Made by a program: the position numbers and the translations under genes. Shown here piece after piece: positions 1 through 9,410 of a stretch of 64,000 bases of DNA (within the stretch, counting starts at the first letter, position 1; each line of letters opens with the position of its first letter). The notes beneath the pieces are model-generated. The model saw only the letters and a program-made list of their open reading frames with translations, was not told where the DNA came from and made no database searches. The stretch is taken from positions 1-64,000 of the forward strand of contig DAHUZI010000016.1 of the NCBI GenBank assembly GCA_027306595.1, written 5' to 3'. The stretch is from Candidatus Dormiibacterota bacterium (GTDB taxonomy: Bacteria; Chloroflexota; Dormibacteria; Aeolococcales; Bog-877).

Positions 1-21
1 GGCGGCGGCGGGCGCCGGGTC

Positions 22-49
22 GGGCCGCGGCGGCGTGCCGCCGCGGCCC
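22..49 (-). terminator. GC-rich hairpin downstream of groEL (no T-tract)
   Basis: GGGCCGCGGCGGC-GT-GCCGCCGCGGCCC: perfect 13-bp inverted repeat starting 6 nt past the groEL stop on the minus strand. Confidence 0.6.
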
Positions 50-55
50 CCTGGC

Positions 56-1666
56 TCAGTAGTCGGGCATCGACGGCGCGGCGGCCGCCGACTTCTTCTC
101 CGGGAGATCGGTCACGAGCGACTCCGTCGTGAGCAGGAGCCCCGCGATCGAGGCCGCGTTCTGGACCGCCGAGCGGGTCACCTTCGTGGGGTCGATGATC
201 CCTGCCTTGACCATGTCGCCGTACTCGCCGGTGGCGGCGTTGTAGCCGTGGCCCTTGGGCAGGGTGCGGACCTTCTCCACCACCACCGACCCCTCGACCC
301 CGGCGTTGTTGGCGATCTGGCGGCCCGGCTCCTCGAGGGCGCGCCGGACGATCTGAAGGCCGGCCTGCTCGTCGCCCTCGTACTGGACGCCGTCGAGCGC
401 CTTCTGGGCCAGCAGGAGCACGGTCCCGCCGCCGGGGACGATCCCCTCCTCGACCGCCGCCCGGGTGGCCGACACGGCGTCCTCCATCCGGTGCTTGCGC
501 TCCTTGAGCTCGGTCTCGGTGGCGGCCCCGACCTTGATCACGGCCACCCCGCCGGCCAGCTTGGCGAGACGCTCCTGGAGCTTCTCCTTGTCCCAGTCGC
601 TGGTGGACTTGTCGATCTCAGCCTTGATCTGCTCGATCCGGCCCTTGATCGCCTCGCTCTTGCCCGCGCCCTCGACGATGGTGGTGTCGTCCTTGGTGAC
701 CTTCACCCGCCGGGCCCGGCCCAGCTGATCGAGCTGCACGGCGTCGAGCTTCAGCCCCAGCTCCTCGCTGATCACCGTGCCGCCGGTGAGGATCGCGATG
801 TCCTGGAGCATGGCCTTGCGACGGTCGCCGAACCCGGGCGCCTTGACGGCCACCGCCGTGAAGATCCCGCGGATCTTGTTGACGATGAGGGTGGCCAGCG
901 CCTCCCCGTCGACGTCCTCGGCCACGACCAGGAGCGGCTTGCCGCTCTGGTGGATCTTCTCGACCACCGGCAGCAGGTCGGCGATCGCCGAAACCTTCCG
1001 GTCGGTGATGAGGATGTAGGGCTCCTCGAGGACCGCCTCCATCGCCTGGGCGTTAGTAACCATGTAGGCGCTGACATAGCCCTTGTCGAACTGCATGCCC
1101 TCGACCAGCTCGAGCTCGGTCGCGATCCCCTTCGACTCCTCGACGGTGATCACGCCATCCTTGCCCACCTTCTCCATGGCGTCGGCGACCGTCTCGCCGA
1201 TGGAGGGGTCGGCTGCGGAGATCGAGGCGACCTGGGCGATCTTCTCCCGCTCGCTGATCGGGACCGAGTGCTTCTTGATCTCCTCGACCACCAGCTCGAC
1301 AGCCCGGTTGATGCCCGACTTGATCTGGACCGGGTTGGCGCCGCTGGCGACCTGCCGGAGCCCCTCGGTGATCATCGCGGAGGCCAGCACGGTCGCGGTG
1401 GTCGTCCCATCCCCGGCGATGTCGTTGGTCTTGCTGGCGACCTCCTTGACCAGCTGGGCCCCCATGTTCTCGAAGGGGTCCTCCAGCTCGATCTCCTTGG
1501 CGATCGTCACGCCGTCGTTGGTGATGACCGGGCTCCCGAACTTCTTGTCCAGGACCACGTTCCGGCCCTTGGGGCCGATGGTGATACGGACCGCGTCCGC
1601 CACCCGGTCAGCGCCCCGCTTGAGCGCGGCCCGCGCCTCGCTGTCGAACAACAGTTGCTTCGCCAT
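56..1666 (-). CDS. groL: 60 kDa chaperonin GroEL
   Basis: [95 protein letters not shown]; full-length chaperonin; no groES adjacent in the window. Confidence 0.98.
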   Translation of the reverse strand: MAKQLLFDSEARAALKRGADRVADAVRITIGPKGRNVVLDKKFGSPVITNDGVTIAKEIELEDPFENMGAQLVKEVASKTNDIAGDGTTTATVLASAMITEGLRQVASGANPVQIKSGINRAVELVVEEIKKHSVPISEREKIAQVASISAADPSIGETVADAMEKVGKDGVITVEESKGIATELELVEGMQFDKGYVSAYMVTNAQAMEAVLEEPYILITDRKVSAIADLLPVVEKIHQSGKPLLVVAEDVDGEALATLIVNKIRGIFTAVAVKAPGFGDRRKAMLQDIAILTGGTVISEELGLKLDAVQLDQLGRARRVKVTKDDTTIVEGAGKSEAIKGRIEQIKAEIDKSTSDWDKEKLQERLAKLAGGVAVIKVGAATETELKERKHRMEDAVSATRAAVEEGIVPGGGTVLLLAQKALDGVQYEGDEQAGLQIVRRALEEPGRQIANNAGVEGSVVVEKVRTLPKGHGYNAATGEYGDMVKAGIIDPTKVTRSAVQNAASIAGLLLTTESLVTDLPEKKSAAAAPSMPDY

Positions 1667-1724
1667 TCAGTCCTCCTGGCCGAATTCGATTCGTGGCCGT
1701 CCACCCGGAAGCCTGGGCGCCAGT

Positions 1725-1751
1725 TTAGCACTCGGGGCGACCGAGTGCTAG
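1725..1751 (-). promoter_or_regulatory. CIRCE element (HrcA operator) upstream of groEL
   Basis: TTAGCACTC-GGGGCGACC-GAGTGCTAG against consensus TTAGCACTC-N9-GAGTGCTAA, 58 bp upstream of the groEL start. Confidence 0.92.
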
Positions 1752-1823
1752 CACTCGGGGGGCGCAACTGCCAGCGGGAAGGCCCGGCAGACGGGCCGTC
1801 CCGTCCCTGCCGATGATGGGGAA

Positions 1824-2675
1824 ATGGCGACGCCCGGCGACGGCCCTGCCCCCGGCGGCTCCCGGGTCCGAGAGCGATCCGGACCTGGGGCGATCGCGGC
1901 GGCGCGCGCCTTCCTCCGAGCCCAGGGGCCGGCCGGGTTCATCGCCGGGTCCTTGCTCGACTGGGCGGCCGCCGCCGATCGCGCCCCGGATCGCGACGCG
2001 ACCGTCATCGCCGTGGCGCCGGACGCCGGGGGGGCGCTCGAGGCCGTGGTGGTCACCGCGGACCGGCGCTCGGCGGTGGTGGCCCCGCTTCCCGAAGCCT
2101 TTGGGACCGTGCTCGACGTCCTGGGGCGGCGCCGAACGGCGTTCGACCGGATCACGCTGCCCCTGGCGCTCCACGACCGCTGGCTTGCCCAGGCGCCGGA
2201 GCTTCTGGCCGGCGCCCGGGGCCACACCGTCTGGCTGACCCGGCTGGGCCGCCTTCGAGTCCCCCGGCGGCCGCTCCCCAAGGCCCGCCCCGCCCGCGAG
2301 GCCGACGCCGAGGCGCTGCAGGCGATCTACCACCACGTGTTCTGGATGCGGGACGACCGTCTCGAGCGCTGGCGGGAGCGCCTCCGCCGGGGCCACGTCT
2401 GGGTCGTCGAGCTCGACGGCGTGCCGGTGGCCGCCGCCCGCTGGACCCGCGCCTTCGCCGGGCAGGTGGAGGTGGGCAGCCTCGCCTGCCTCCCTGAGGC
2501 GCGGCGGCGAGGAGCCGCAACCGCCGCCCTCCTCGCCGCGATCACCGCCGCCCAGCGGGCCGGCCGCACCGTCTATCTCCGCTACGGGGATCCGGCGCTC
2601 GCTCCCCTCTACCACGGGCTCGGGTTCGAGCACGTCGGACGGCACCGCTTCCTCACCTGGGACGAGGCCGGCTGA
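1824..2675 (+). CDS. GNAT-family N-acetyltransferase
   Basis: C-terminal half has GNAT pattern: VEVGSLACLPEARRRGAATAALLAAITAAQ...YLRYGDPALAPLYHGLGFEHVGRHRFL. Confidence 0.75.
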   Translation: MATPGDGPAPGGSRVRERSGPGAIAAARAFLRAQGPAGFIAGSLLDWAAAADRAPDRDATVIAVAPDAGGALEAVVVTADRRSAVVAPLPEAFGTVLDVLGRRRTAFDRITLPLALHDRWLAQAPELLAGARGHTVWLTRLGRLRVPRRPLPKARPAREADAEALQAIYHHVFWMRDDRLERWRERLRRGHVWVVELDGVPVAAARWTRAFAGQVEVGSLACLPEARRRGAATAALLAAITAAQRAGRTVYLRYGDPALAPLYHGLGFEHVGRHRFLTWDEAG

Positions 2676-2730
2676 GCGGTCCCCGAAGGCTGGGGGCGGT
2701 CTGGCGCTGGTCCGACCGTATGATCGGGCC

Positions 2731-3918
2731 ATGGCCGATCCGCGTCGCCTCGCGGCGATCTCGGCGCTCGGGGTGCTGGGGGTGGTCGCCGCCCGCCGGG
2801 GCCTGAGGCGCTCGGGGGTGACGCGCTCGGGTCCGCTCCTGGACTGGGACCTGGTCCGGCGCACCGCCCAGGCCCGGTGCGGCGAGCCGGAGCCCGACGC
2901 GGCGGAGGTCCGGCGGCTCGCGGCGCTCACCCCGGTGTACGACGGGCTCGTCGCCGACCTCACCCCGCCGCTGACCCTGCTGGTGGGGGGGACGCTGGTT
3001 CCGACCAACTTCGGCGCGGTCACGGTGGTCGACCGGCGCGGCTTCATCGATCGGAACATCCAGATCATGCGGCGGATCACCGACGCGGTCGAGGCCCTGC
3101 GCGCAGACCAGCCCGCCCCCTGGGCCCAGGGCCTGGCTCGGATCCCGCTGAGCCTCTACATGGGCGGCCTGCTCGCGATCATGTCCCGGCGGGTGCTGGG
3201 GCAGTACGACCCCGTTCTGTCACTGCAGGCCGTCGCCACCCCCGACCGGCCCGCGCTCCTCATCGTCGAGCCCAACGTCGCGAGCTTCGCCCAGGGCGCG
3301 GAGCTTGACCCCGACCAGGCCCGGCGCTGGCTGGTCCTCCACGAGCTCACCCATGCGTGGCAGTTCGACGGCCATCCCTGGCTGGTGGAGCACCTCACCG
3401 GGCTGATGCGGGGGCTGGTCATCGAGCCGCTGCGGGCCGCCGGGCTGGTCACCGACCGGCGTCGCGAGTCGGCCGACGCCCTCCAGCTCCTCCGCAACGC
3501 TGGTCGCGGACTCTTCGGGCAGTGGCGTGCCGTCGCCGGCCTCCAGACCGTGATGTCGATCCTGGAGGGCCACGGCAACTACGTGATGCGCGAGGTGGGG
3601 CGCGACGAGCTCCGCGACTTCGCGCAGCTGGACGCGGCCTTCCACCGGCGCCAGCGGGACCGCTCGCCGCTCGAGCAGCTGGTCTTCTGGCTCACCGGCA
3701 TCCGTGCCAAGCTCCAGCAGTACGAGCGGGGGGAGCGCTTCCTGCGAGCCGCCGAAGCGGCGGGCGGCCGCGCGCTTCTGGCCCGGCTGTGGACCGGTCC
3801 GGAGGCCCTGCCCACCGCCGCCGAGCTGCGTGCACCCGCGCGGTGGGTCGCACGGATGGGGGGCGCAGGCGCCCCGGCCGTCGCGGCGCCCGCGGTGCCG
3901 TCCGCGCAGCCTGCCTGA
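2731..3918 (+). CDS. zincin-like metallopeptidase (DUF2342 / coenzyme F420 biosynthesis-associated family)
   Basis: LHELTHAWQFDGHPWLVEHLTGL (HExxH) and overall DUF2342-like architecture. Confidence 0.8.
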   Translation: MADPRRLAAISALGVLGVVAARRGLRRSGVTRSGPLLDWDLVRRTAQARCGEPEPDAAEVRRLAALTPVYDGLVADLTPPLTLLVGGTLVPTNFGAVTVVDRRGFIDRNIQIMRRITDAVEALRADQPAPWAQGLARIPLSLYMGGLLAIMSRRVLGQYDPVLSLQAVATPDRPALLIVEPNVASFAQGAELDPDQARRWLVLHELTHAWQFDGHPWLVEHLTGLMRGLVIEPLRAAGLVTDRRRESADALQLLRNAGRGLFGQWRAVAGLQTVMSILEGHGNYVMREVGRDELRDFAQLDAAFHRRQRDRSPLEQLVFWLTGIRAKLQQYERGERFLRAAEAAGGRALLARLWTGPEALPTAAELRAPARWVARMGGAGAPAVAAPAVPSAQPA

Positions 3919-4087
3919 TCCCCCCAGGCCGGTTCGAACCGGACGCTCCAACTCGCCGGGCCGCGGGTACACTGCGCGCCATGCGGTGGACCCGTGGCCC
4001 GCGCCCCGGCCCAGGTGGGGCTGCGCCGTCCCGCGCCTCGCTCGGTCGGGGGCGCGGCGGCGATCCGGGTAGGAAGGAGCACCGACC

Positions 4088-5593
4088 ATGATCCGCAGAC
4101 TGCTGCGCGCGCTCGGATCCGATCCAGCTCCCCGGTGGGTGCGGCGGCTCGGACCGAGTGGGCTGGCGCCGGCCTGGGTGCCCGCGCTGGTCCTCGCCCC
4201 GGCCGGCGCGGGGGTGGGCACGCCCCCGCTCCTGACGCATCGCATCTTCGGACGGCACAAGGAGGCCGGTCCCGCCGGCGCGGGCGAGCCGGAGGGCTCG
4301 GAAGGGCCCGAGACCGGAGCCCTGGATGGCGGCCTTCCCCCGCTGGCGGGGGCGCCACCCGAGCCGGTGGCGGAGGCAGCCGGTGCCGCGGAGGCGGCGG
4401 AGCCGCCCGCCCCCGAGCCGCCCGGCGCCGCCGACGTGGCCCTGCCGGAGTGGGCGACCCGTTCCCTCGACGGCGTCGAGGCTGGCGCAGAGTCGGCCCA
4501 GCCCGAGCCGGCCGGGGCCGGCGACCGGTCGGTCCAGGCTGGCGACCCCGGCGAGCCTCGACGAGGGTGGCGGGAGCGGGTCCGCGGGTCGCGGCCCGAG
4601 CCCGAGCCCGAGCCGGTGGACGCTGTGGGCGAGTCCGAGTCTGCGGAGGCGCCGGAGCCGATCGCTGGCTTCGAGGAGGCGCGCCTCGACTGGTCGTCCG
4701 CCCCCGCCGCCCCCGAGGAACCCTTGGGCGGCTCCGAGCCCAGCCCGCCGGACGTCACCCGGCCGTTCGAGCCGTCAGTCGTCCCCGAGCCCCCGCTGCC
4801 CGCGGTCGCCCCCTTCGGCATCCCAGAGGACCCGACCCTGCTGCTCCGTCCCCAGCCCATCGTCCCGGAGGCGCCGTCGGAGCCGGCGGTGTCGGCCCTC
4901 CCCGAACCGTCGTCCGCCGCCTCGGAGGTGCCTTCGGTGACCGACCTCACCCCGACCGCTCCCCACCAGGAGCCGCGCGCGTTCCCGCTCCCGGATGGTG
5001 AGGTGGTGTTCCGCAACCTGCGCACCGCGTTCACCGATCCGGCCCGGCTCCTTCGCCACCTGGCGTCGGACGGCCACACCGGGGTGCTCGAGATCGTGAG
5101 CGGGGAGAGCCGCAGCAGCTATGTCGTCCTCCTCGAGGGTGGGGTGGTGGCGGTCGCGCTCGAGGACGGGGGGGCGGTCCGGACCACGAGCCGCGTGGCC
5201 TTCCCGGCGTTCCCGGACGGCCAGGACACCCTCAACGTGTTCCGCTACCCGCCCGAGGTGGCCCGCGGCCTCGGCCTCCTCCTCCACGCGCCCGTTCTCT
5301 GGGCCGGGCTCGGCGCCGTGTTCGTCGACCTCGATGGGCTCAACACGTACCTCCAGGGGCGGCAGGCCGGCGGCGGGCTGGACGTCGCCGACGGGGAGCG
5401 GATCGGGGTCGCCCTCTATTCGGGCGGTGAGCTGGTGGGGGCGTACACCTCCGAGGACCGCAGCCTGGGCGACCTCGAGCGGATCCGGGCGCTGGTCGCG
5501 GGGAGCCAGGCCGAGATCGACGTGCGCGTGGGCGGGCCGACCGAGCCGCCGGCGATCCCGCTCGACGACCTCCTGCGGGGCCTCGGCGGGTGA
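4088..5593 (+). CDS. uncharacterised protein with long Pro/Glu/Ala/Ser-rich linker and C-terminal DUF4388-like domain
   Basis: AAGGAG upstream; residues about 55-300 are acidic/proline-rich; C-terminus [38 protein letters not shown]... Confidence 0.6.
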   Translation: MIRRLLRALGSDPAPRWVRRLGPSGLAPAWVPALVLAPAGAGVGTPPLLTHRIFGRHKEAGPAGAGEPEGSEGPETGALDGGLPPLAGAPPEPVAEAAGAAEAAEPPAPEPPGAADVALPEWATRSLDGVEAGAESAQPEPAGAGDRSVQAGDPGEPRRGWRERVRGSRPEPEPEPVDAVGESESAEAPEPIAGFEEARLDWSSAPAAPEEPLGGSEPSPPDVTRPFEPSVVPEPPLPAVAPFGIPEDPTLLLRPQPIVPEAPSEPAVSALPEPSSAASEVPSVTDLTPTAPHQEPRAFPLPDGEVVFRNLRTAFTDPARLLRHLASDGHTGVLEIVSGESRSSYVVLLEGGVVAVALEDGGAVRTTSRVAFPAFPDGQDTLNVFRYPPEVARGLGLLLHAPVLWAGLGAVFVDLDGLNTYLQGRQAGGGLDVADGERIGVALYSGGELVGAYTSEDRSLGDLERIRALVAGSQAEIDVRVGGPTEPPAIPLDDLLRGLGG

Positions 5594-6384
5594 GCCCAGG
5601 CGATCCTCCCCGCGAGGTCGCCAGCAGTCGGGAGCGGTTCGCGGCGGTCGCCGCGGCCTACCGGACGAGCCCCTTCCACCGCGACCCGGTCGCCCTCGAG
5701 GCGTTCCTCGCTGTGGCCGATCTGGGGCCGGCCCAGCGCGTCCTCGACATCGCGACCGGGCCGGGGCACGTCGCCATCGCGGCCGCGCCCCGGGTGGCCG
5801 AGGTGGTCGCCCTCGACATCACCGAGGAGATGCTGGTCCAGGCTCGGGATCTGGCCGCCGAGCACGAGGTCCGCAACTGCCAGTTCGTGCTCGGCGACGC
5901 CGAGCGGCTGCCCTTTGCCGACCGCAGCTTCGACCGGGTGCTGGTGCGTGCCGCCCCCCACCATTTCCGCAACCTCACCCGCGCCTGCGCCGAGGCGTTC
6001 CGCGTGCTGGTGCCGGGGGGCACCTTCAGCGTCTCCGACACCTCGCCGCCGCCGATCGTGCGCGACTGGTTGGAGCATGTCGAGATCCGCCGCGACCCCT
6101 CGCACGTCCGCGCCCGGGTCCTCGACGAGTGGCGGGCCATCCTGGCCGCGATCGGGTTCGCCGTCGAGCATGCCGAGCGGATCGAGCAGGAGCTGGACGT
6201 CCTCGCCTGGTTCGCCCTCATGCGCGTCCCCGAGACGGTCGTCCGCGAGCTCCTCGACTACTACGACGGAGCGACCGACGCGGTCCGGCGGGCGATCCTG
6301 CCCCAGTGGAACGACGGTCGCTTCTACCACCGCTACTGGCAGGTGATGGTGCGGGCGCGCCGCCCCCTGGCGGGCGGTCGCTGA
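5590..6384 (+). CDS. class I SAM-dependent methyltransferase
   Basis: VLDIATGPGHVAIAAAPRVAEVVALDITEEMLVQAR...FVLGDAERLPFADRSFDRV; GTGA overlap with upstream gene. Confidence 0.88.
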   Translation: MSPGDPPREVASSRERFAAVAAAYRTSPFHRDPVALEAFLAVADLGPAQRVLDIATGPGHVAIAAAPRVAEVVALDITEEMLVQARDLAAEHEVRNCQFVLGDAERLPFADRSFDRVLVRAAPHHFRNLTRACAEAFRVLVPGGTFSVSDTSPPPIVRDWLEHVEIRRDPSHVRARVLDEWRAILAAIGFAVEHAERIEQELDVLAWFALMRVPETVVRELLDYYDGATDAVRRAILPQWNDGRFYHRYWQVMVRARRPLAGGR

Positions 6385-6431
6385 TCGACGGCGCCGATCC
6401 CCATCGCGGGCCCCTCTACCATGAGCGTGGG

Positions 6432-6824
6432 ATGCGCGAACCCGTCGACCTGAGCGGTCTCCACCGCGAGCTGGACCGGCTCAAGGCGCAGCTGTGCCAT
6501 TGCGAGTCGCGCGGCGACTGCCTCGGCTGCAAGGGCCTGGAGATGGTCCGCCAGCAGGCCGAGGCGGTCGTGGCCGCCGCCTCCCAGCCGGTCCTGCTCC
6601 AGGTGGCGCAGGAGGCTGCCGCCCGCGACATGGTGGCCCAATTCGGCGCGATGCAGGAGCGGCTGCTGGCGGACCCTGCGGTCCGGGACGCCGCCGAGGC
6701 GATGCAGGCCCAGCTCCTGCAGGACCCGCAGGCGCGCCGGATGCTGGAGGCGCTGATGCGCCAATTGGAGGGGGGTGAGCCGGACGCCGGTGGGCCCTCG
6801 GGACCGGAGCCCGCGTCGGGCTGA
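6432..6824 (+). CDS. small hypothetical protein with CxC-x6-CxxC motif
   Basis: In-frame ATG within ORF 5121..6824; CHCESRGDCLGCKGLEMVRQQ then helical region; ends 2 nt before the convergent gene stop. Confidence 0.55.
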   Translation: MREPVDLSGLHRELDRLKAQLCHCESRGDCLGCKGLEMVRQQAEAVVAAASQPVLLQVAQEAAARDMVAQFGAMQERLLADPAVRDAAEAMQAQLLQDPQARRMLEALMRQLEGGEPDAGGPSGPEPASG

Positions 6825-6826
6825 GC

Positions 6827-8353
6827 TCAAGGGCGGAGCGTCACCACGAGGGTGTGGCGCCGGTCGCGGTCCTGGATCACGATGGCGAGAAGGTGGCGCC
6901 GGGGCTCGAGCCGGCTGGTCACGGCGCCGGCGGGATCGGAGGTCGTGAGCCGATAGCGGGTGAAGCGGGCGGGGACCGCCACCAGCGTCGGCCGCCCGCC
7001 GGATCGGCCCGTGAAGGCCACGGTGAGGCGCCTGGCGGCCGGGTCGAAGCGCACGGCGGTCAGCGTCCCGGGGACCGCGCGCGGGTAGGGCCGGGCCAGG
7101 GCGCGCAGTCGCGCCGGGTGGGTCGCCGCCGACCAGCTGCCCACCTGGCTCCACGCCCAGTAGGCCCACCCCATCTCGAAGCGGTCGAACTCGCCGAGCT
7201 CGCGGTCGATCCAGGTCGTCGCCCCCCGGCTCGGCGGTCCCCCGAACTCGCCCACCCAGGGCGCGGCGTGTGCCGTTCGGGCCTGGGCCTCCAGGAGGCG
7301 CAGGGGGCTGGCGTACTCGGCCGCGGGGTGCAGGTCCCACGGGGGGTCGAGCAGGGTGGCGAACACATGGCTCGAGAAGACCTGGTTCGGGTAGGGCAGC
7401 CGGCCCACGTACGTGGGCAGCCCGAAGTCCAGGGTCTGCTCGGTCATCCACATCTGCCGGGGCGCGACCGTGGCCAGGCTCGTGATGAGCCGGGCCTCGA
7501 ACGGCAGGAGCAGCTTCTTCGCGAACAGCCCGGGCGGCGCCGGGAAGGGGTGAGGCTCGTTCCAGAGGTCGAAGGCGCAGACGGCGGGGTCGCGGGCGAA
7601 GGCCCGGGCCACGTACCGCCAGCTGGCGATCACGTCCCGCTGCCAGCCGCCCCAGTCGGCCCAGAAGATGCCGTAGCTCGCCAGCACGCCCGGCGCCAGG
7701 TGGCGATCCCAGGGCGGGGGCGCCGGGAAGGACGTTGGGAGGGGGCCGGCGGTGGCCCAGGCGGGCGCGCCATCGCCGCCGTAGCGGCGGCTCCAATCGA
7801 GATCGTGCAGGTCGAGCACCGTGTAGAGCCCGGCGGCGGCGGCCCGATCCACGAGCTCGCGGATGCGCGCGAGGTAGGGGGCGGAGAAGCGGCCGGGGCG
7901 GGGCTCGATCCCAGCCCATGTGATCGGCGCCCGGATGACATCGAAGCCGTCCGCTGCCATGGTCGCGAACGCCGCTGGCGCCGGAAGCCGTCCGCCCGCG
8001 GTTCCGGCGGGATGGAGGAGGCTCACCACGTCCATCCCGCGGAGCAGGACCTCGCGTCCCTCGGGATCGACGATCATGCGCCCGTCGCTGTGGAGCCACG
8101 GCAGGCCGTGGCCACCCGCTGCGGGCACGGACTGGGCGGTCGGCGCGGCGGGCAGGGGCGGATAGCGGTTCGGGACCAACGCGTAGATCAGGAGCCCCAG
8201 CGCCAGTGCCAGGAGGGCGAGAAGACAGCCGCCACAGCAGCCGCAGCCGCGGCGGCACCCGGGGCGGCTGCGCCCCCGCTGCTCTCCGCTGGGCCCACCC
8301 ACCCTGAGTCCTCCCCGTGTCCGGCATCCCGTCACGAGCGGCTGTCTTGCCAT
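6827..8353 (-). CDS. membrane-anchored GH5-like glycosidase (cellulase/endoglycosylceramidase-like)
   Basis: ILR/LLRGMDVVSLLHP, FDVIRAPITWAGIEPRPG, VLDLHDLDWSRRYGG, FDLWNEPHPFPAP, WVGEFGG; N-terminal TM segment. Start approximate (MARQPL; ORF opens at 8380). Confidence 0.78.
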   Translation of the reverse strand: MARQPLVTGCRTRGGLRVGGPSGEQRGRSRPGCRRGCGCCGGCLLALLALALGLLIYALVPNRYPPLPAAPTAQSVPAAGGHGLPWLHSDGRMIVDPEGREVLLRGMDVVSLLHPAGTAGGRLPAPAAFATMAADGFDVIRAPITWAGIEPRPGRFSAPYLARIRELVDRAAAAGLYTVLDLHDLDWSRRYGGDGAPAWATAGPLPTSFPAPPPWDRHLAPGVLASYGIFWADWGGWQRDVIASWRYVARAFARDPAVCAFDLWNEPHPFPAPPGLFAKKLLLPFEARLITSLATVAPRQMWMTEQTLDFGLPTYVGRLPYPNQVFSSHVFATLLDPPWDLHPAAEYASPLRLLEAQARTAHAAPWVGEFGGPPSRGATTWIDRELGEFDRFEMGWAYWAWSQVGSWSAATHPARLRALARPYPRAVPGTLTAVRFDPAARRLTVAFTGRSGGRPTLVAVPARFTRYRLTTSDPAGAVTSRLEPRRHLLAIVIQDRDRRHTLVVTLRP

Positions 8354-8483
8354 CGTGGAGGGGCTCGGGACGGCTGTCAAACCGCAACCCGCCGACCGGC
8401 GTGGGGTTGGACGCCGGCGCCGGCCCCGCCCGTATCATCGGTCGGCCGTCACGGATCCGTTCGGCGTGCACCGGAGGGTCGCC

Positions 8484-9410
8484 ATGCGTCTGCGTCGAGC
8501 CGTCCTCGCCTGCCCCGGCTCGAGCCCGAGGATGATGGCGCGCGCGGCCGGGAGCGGGGCCGACGAGGTGTTCCTTGACCTCGAGGACGCCGTCGCGCCG
8601 TCTGAGAAGGTGGCGGCCCGACAGCTGGTCGTGGACGCGCTGCGGCACCATGACTTCGGCCGCAGCCTGCGCTGCGTGCGGGTCAACCAGATCGGCTCGG
8701 CCCTGGTGCTGGGCGACATCGAAGCGGTGGTTCGCGGGGCGGGGGACCGACTGGACACCCTGATGCTCCCCAAGGTCCAGGACCCCGGGGACCTCGCCTT
8801 CGCCGACCGGCTGCTGACCGGCCTGGAGGCCGAGCTCGGGCTGGCGCGGCCGATCGGACTCGAGGTCCAGATCGAGGACGCTCGGGGCCTGGTGCACGTC
8901 GACGCGATCGCCGCCGCGGCCCGCGTCGAGGCGGTGGTCTTCGGGCCGGGCGACTTTGCCGCCGCCATGGGCATGCCCCAGCTGACCGTCGGGGCGGAGT
9001 CGCCCGCCTATTCCGGGGACCTCTGGCACTACCCCCTCTTCCGGATCGCCGTGGCGGCGCGCGCCAGCGGGCGGCAGGCCATCGACGGGCCGTTCGCCGC
9101 CATTCGGGACCTCGACGGGCTGGGCCGCTCCGCGGCTCGAGCCGCGGCACTCGGCTACGACGGCAAGTGGGCGCTCCATCCGACCCAGCTCGACGTGGTC
9201 ACCCAGGCGTTCACCCCGACTCGAGCCGACTTCGAGCGCGCGCAGGCGATTGTCGCTGCCCACCACGCCGCCGCCGATGGCGATCGCCGGGGGGCGGTCA
9301 TGCTCGGGGACGAGATGATCGACGAGGCCTCGAGGAAGATGGCGGCCCAGCTGGTGACGCGCGGCATCGCCGCCGGCCTCGGGGACTCCACGTCCGCGGC
9401 CGCGCCGTGA
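8484..9410 (+). CDS. HpcH/HpaI aldolase / CitE-like CoA-ester lyase
   Basis: RRAVLACPGSSPRMMARAAGSGADEVFLDLEDAVAPSEK...LEVQIEDARGLVHVDAIAAAARVEAVVFGPGDFAAAMGM; ATG 8484 preceded by GGAGGG. Confidence 0.88.
   Translation: MRLRRAVLACPGSSPRMMARAAGSGADEVFLDLEDAVAPSEKVAARQLVVDALRHHDFGRSLRCVRVNQIGSALVLGDIEAVVRGAGDRLDTLMLPKVQDPGDLAFADRLLTGLEAELGLARPIGLEVQIEDARGLVHVDAIAAAARVEAVVFGPGDFAAAMGMPQLTVGAESPAYSGDLWHYPLFRIAVAARASGRQAIDGPFAAIRDLDGLGRSAARAAALGYDGKWALHPTQLDVVTQAFTPTRADFERAQAIVAAHHAAADGDRRGAVMLGDEMIDEASRKMAAQLVTRGIAAGLGDSTSAAAP

Noticed and set aside
35-1816. 593-aa plus ORF
   Set aside because: Antisense of groEL.
3929-3942. CCGGTTCGAACCGG resembling a tRNA T-loop (GGTTCGA)
   Set aside because: A 14-bp palindrome only; no acceptor, D or anticodon stems around it.
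6333-9266. 977-aa minus ORF
   Set aside because: Antisense/shadow of the CitE-like gene and an alternate frame of the GH5 gene, with low-complexity R/P/G/A composition and no family signature.
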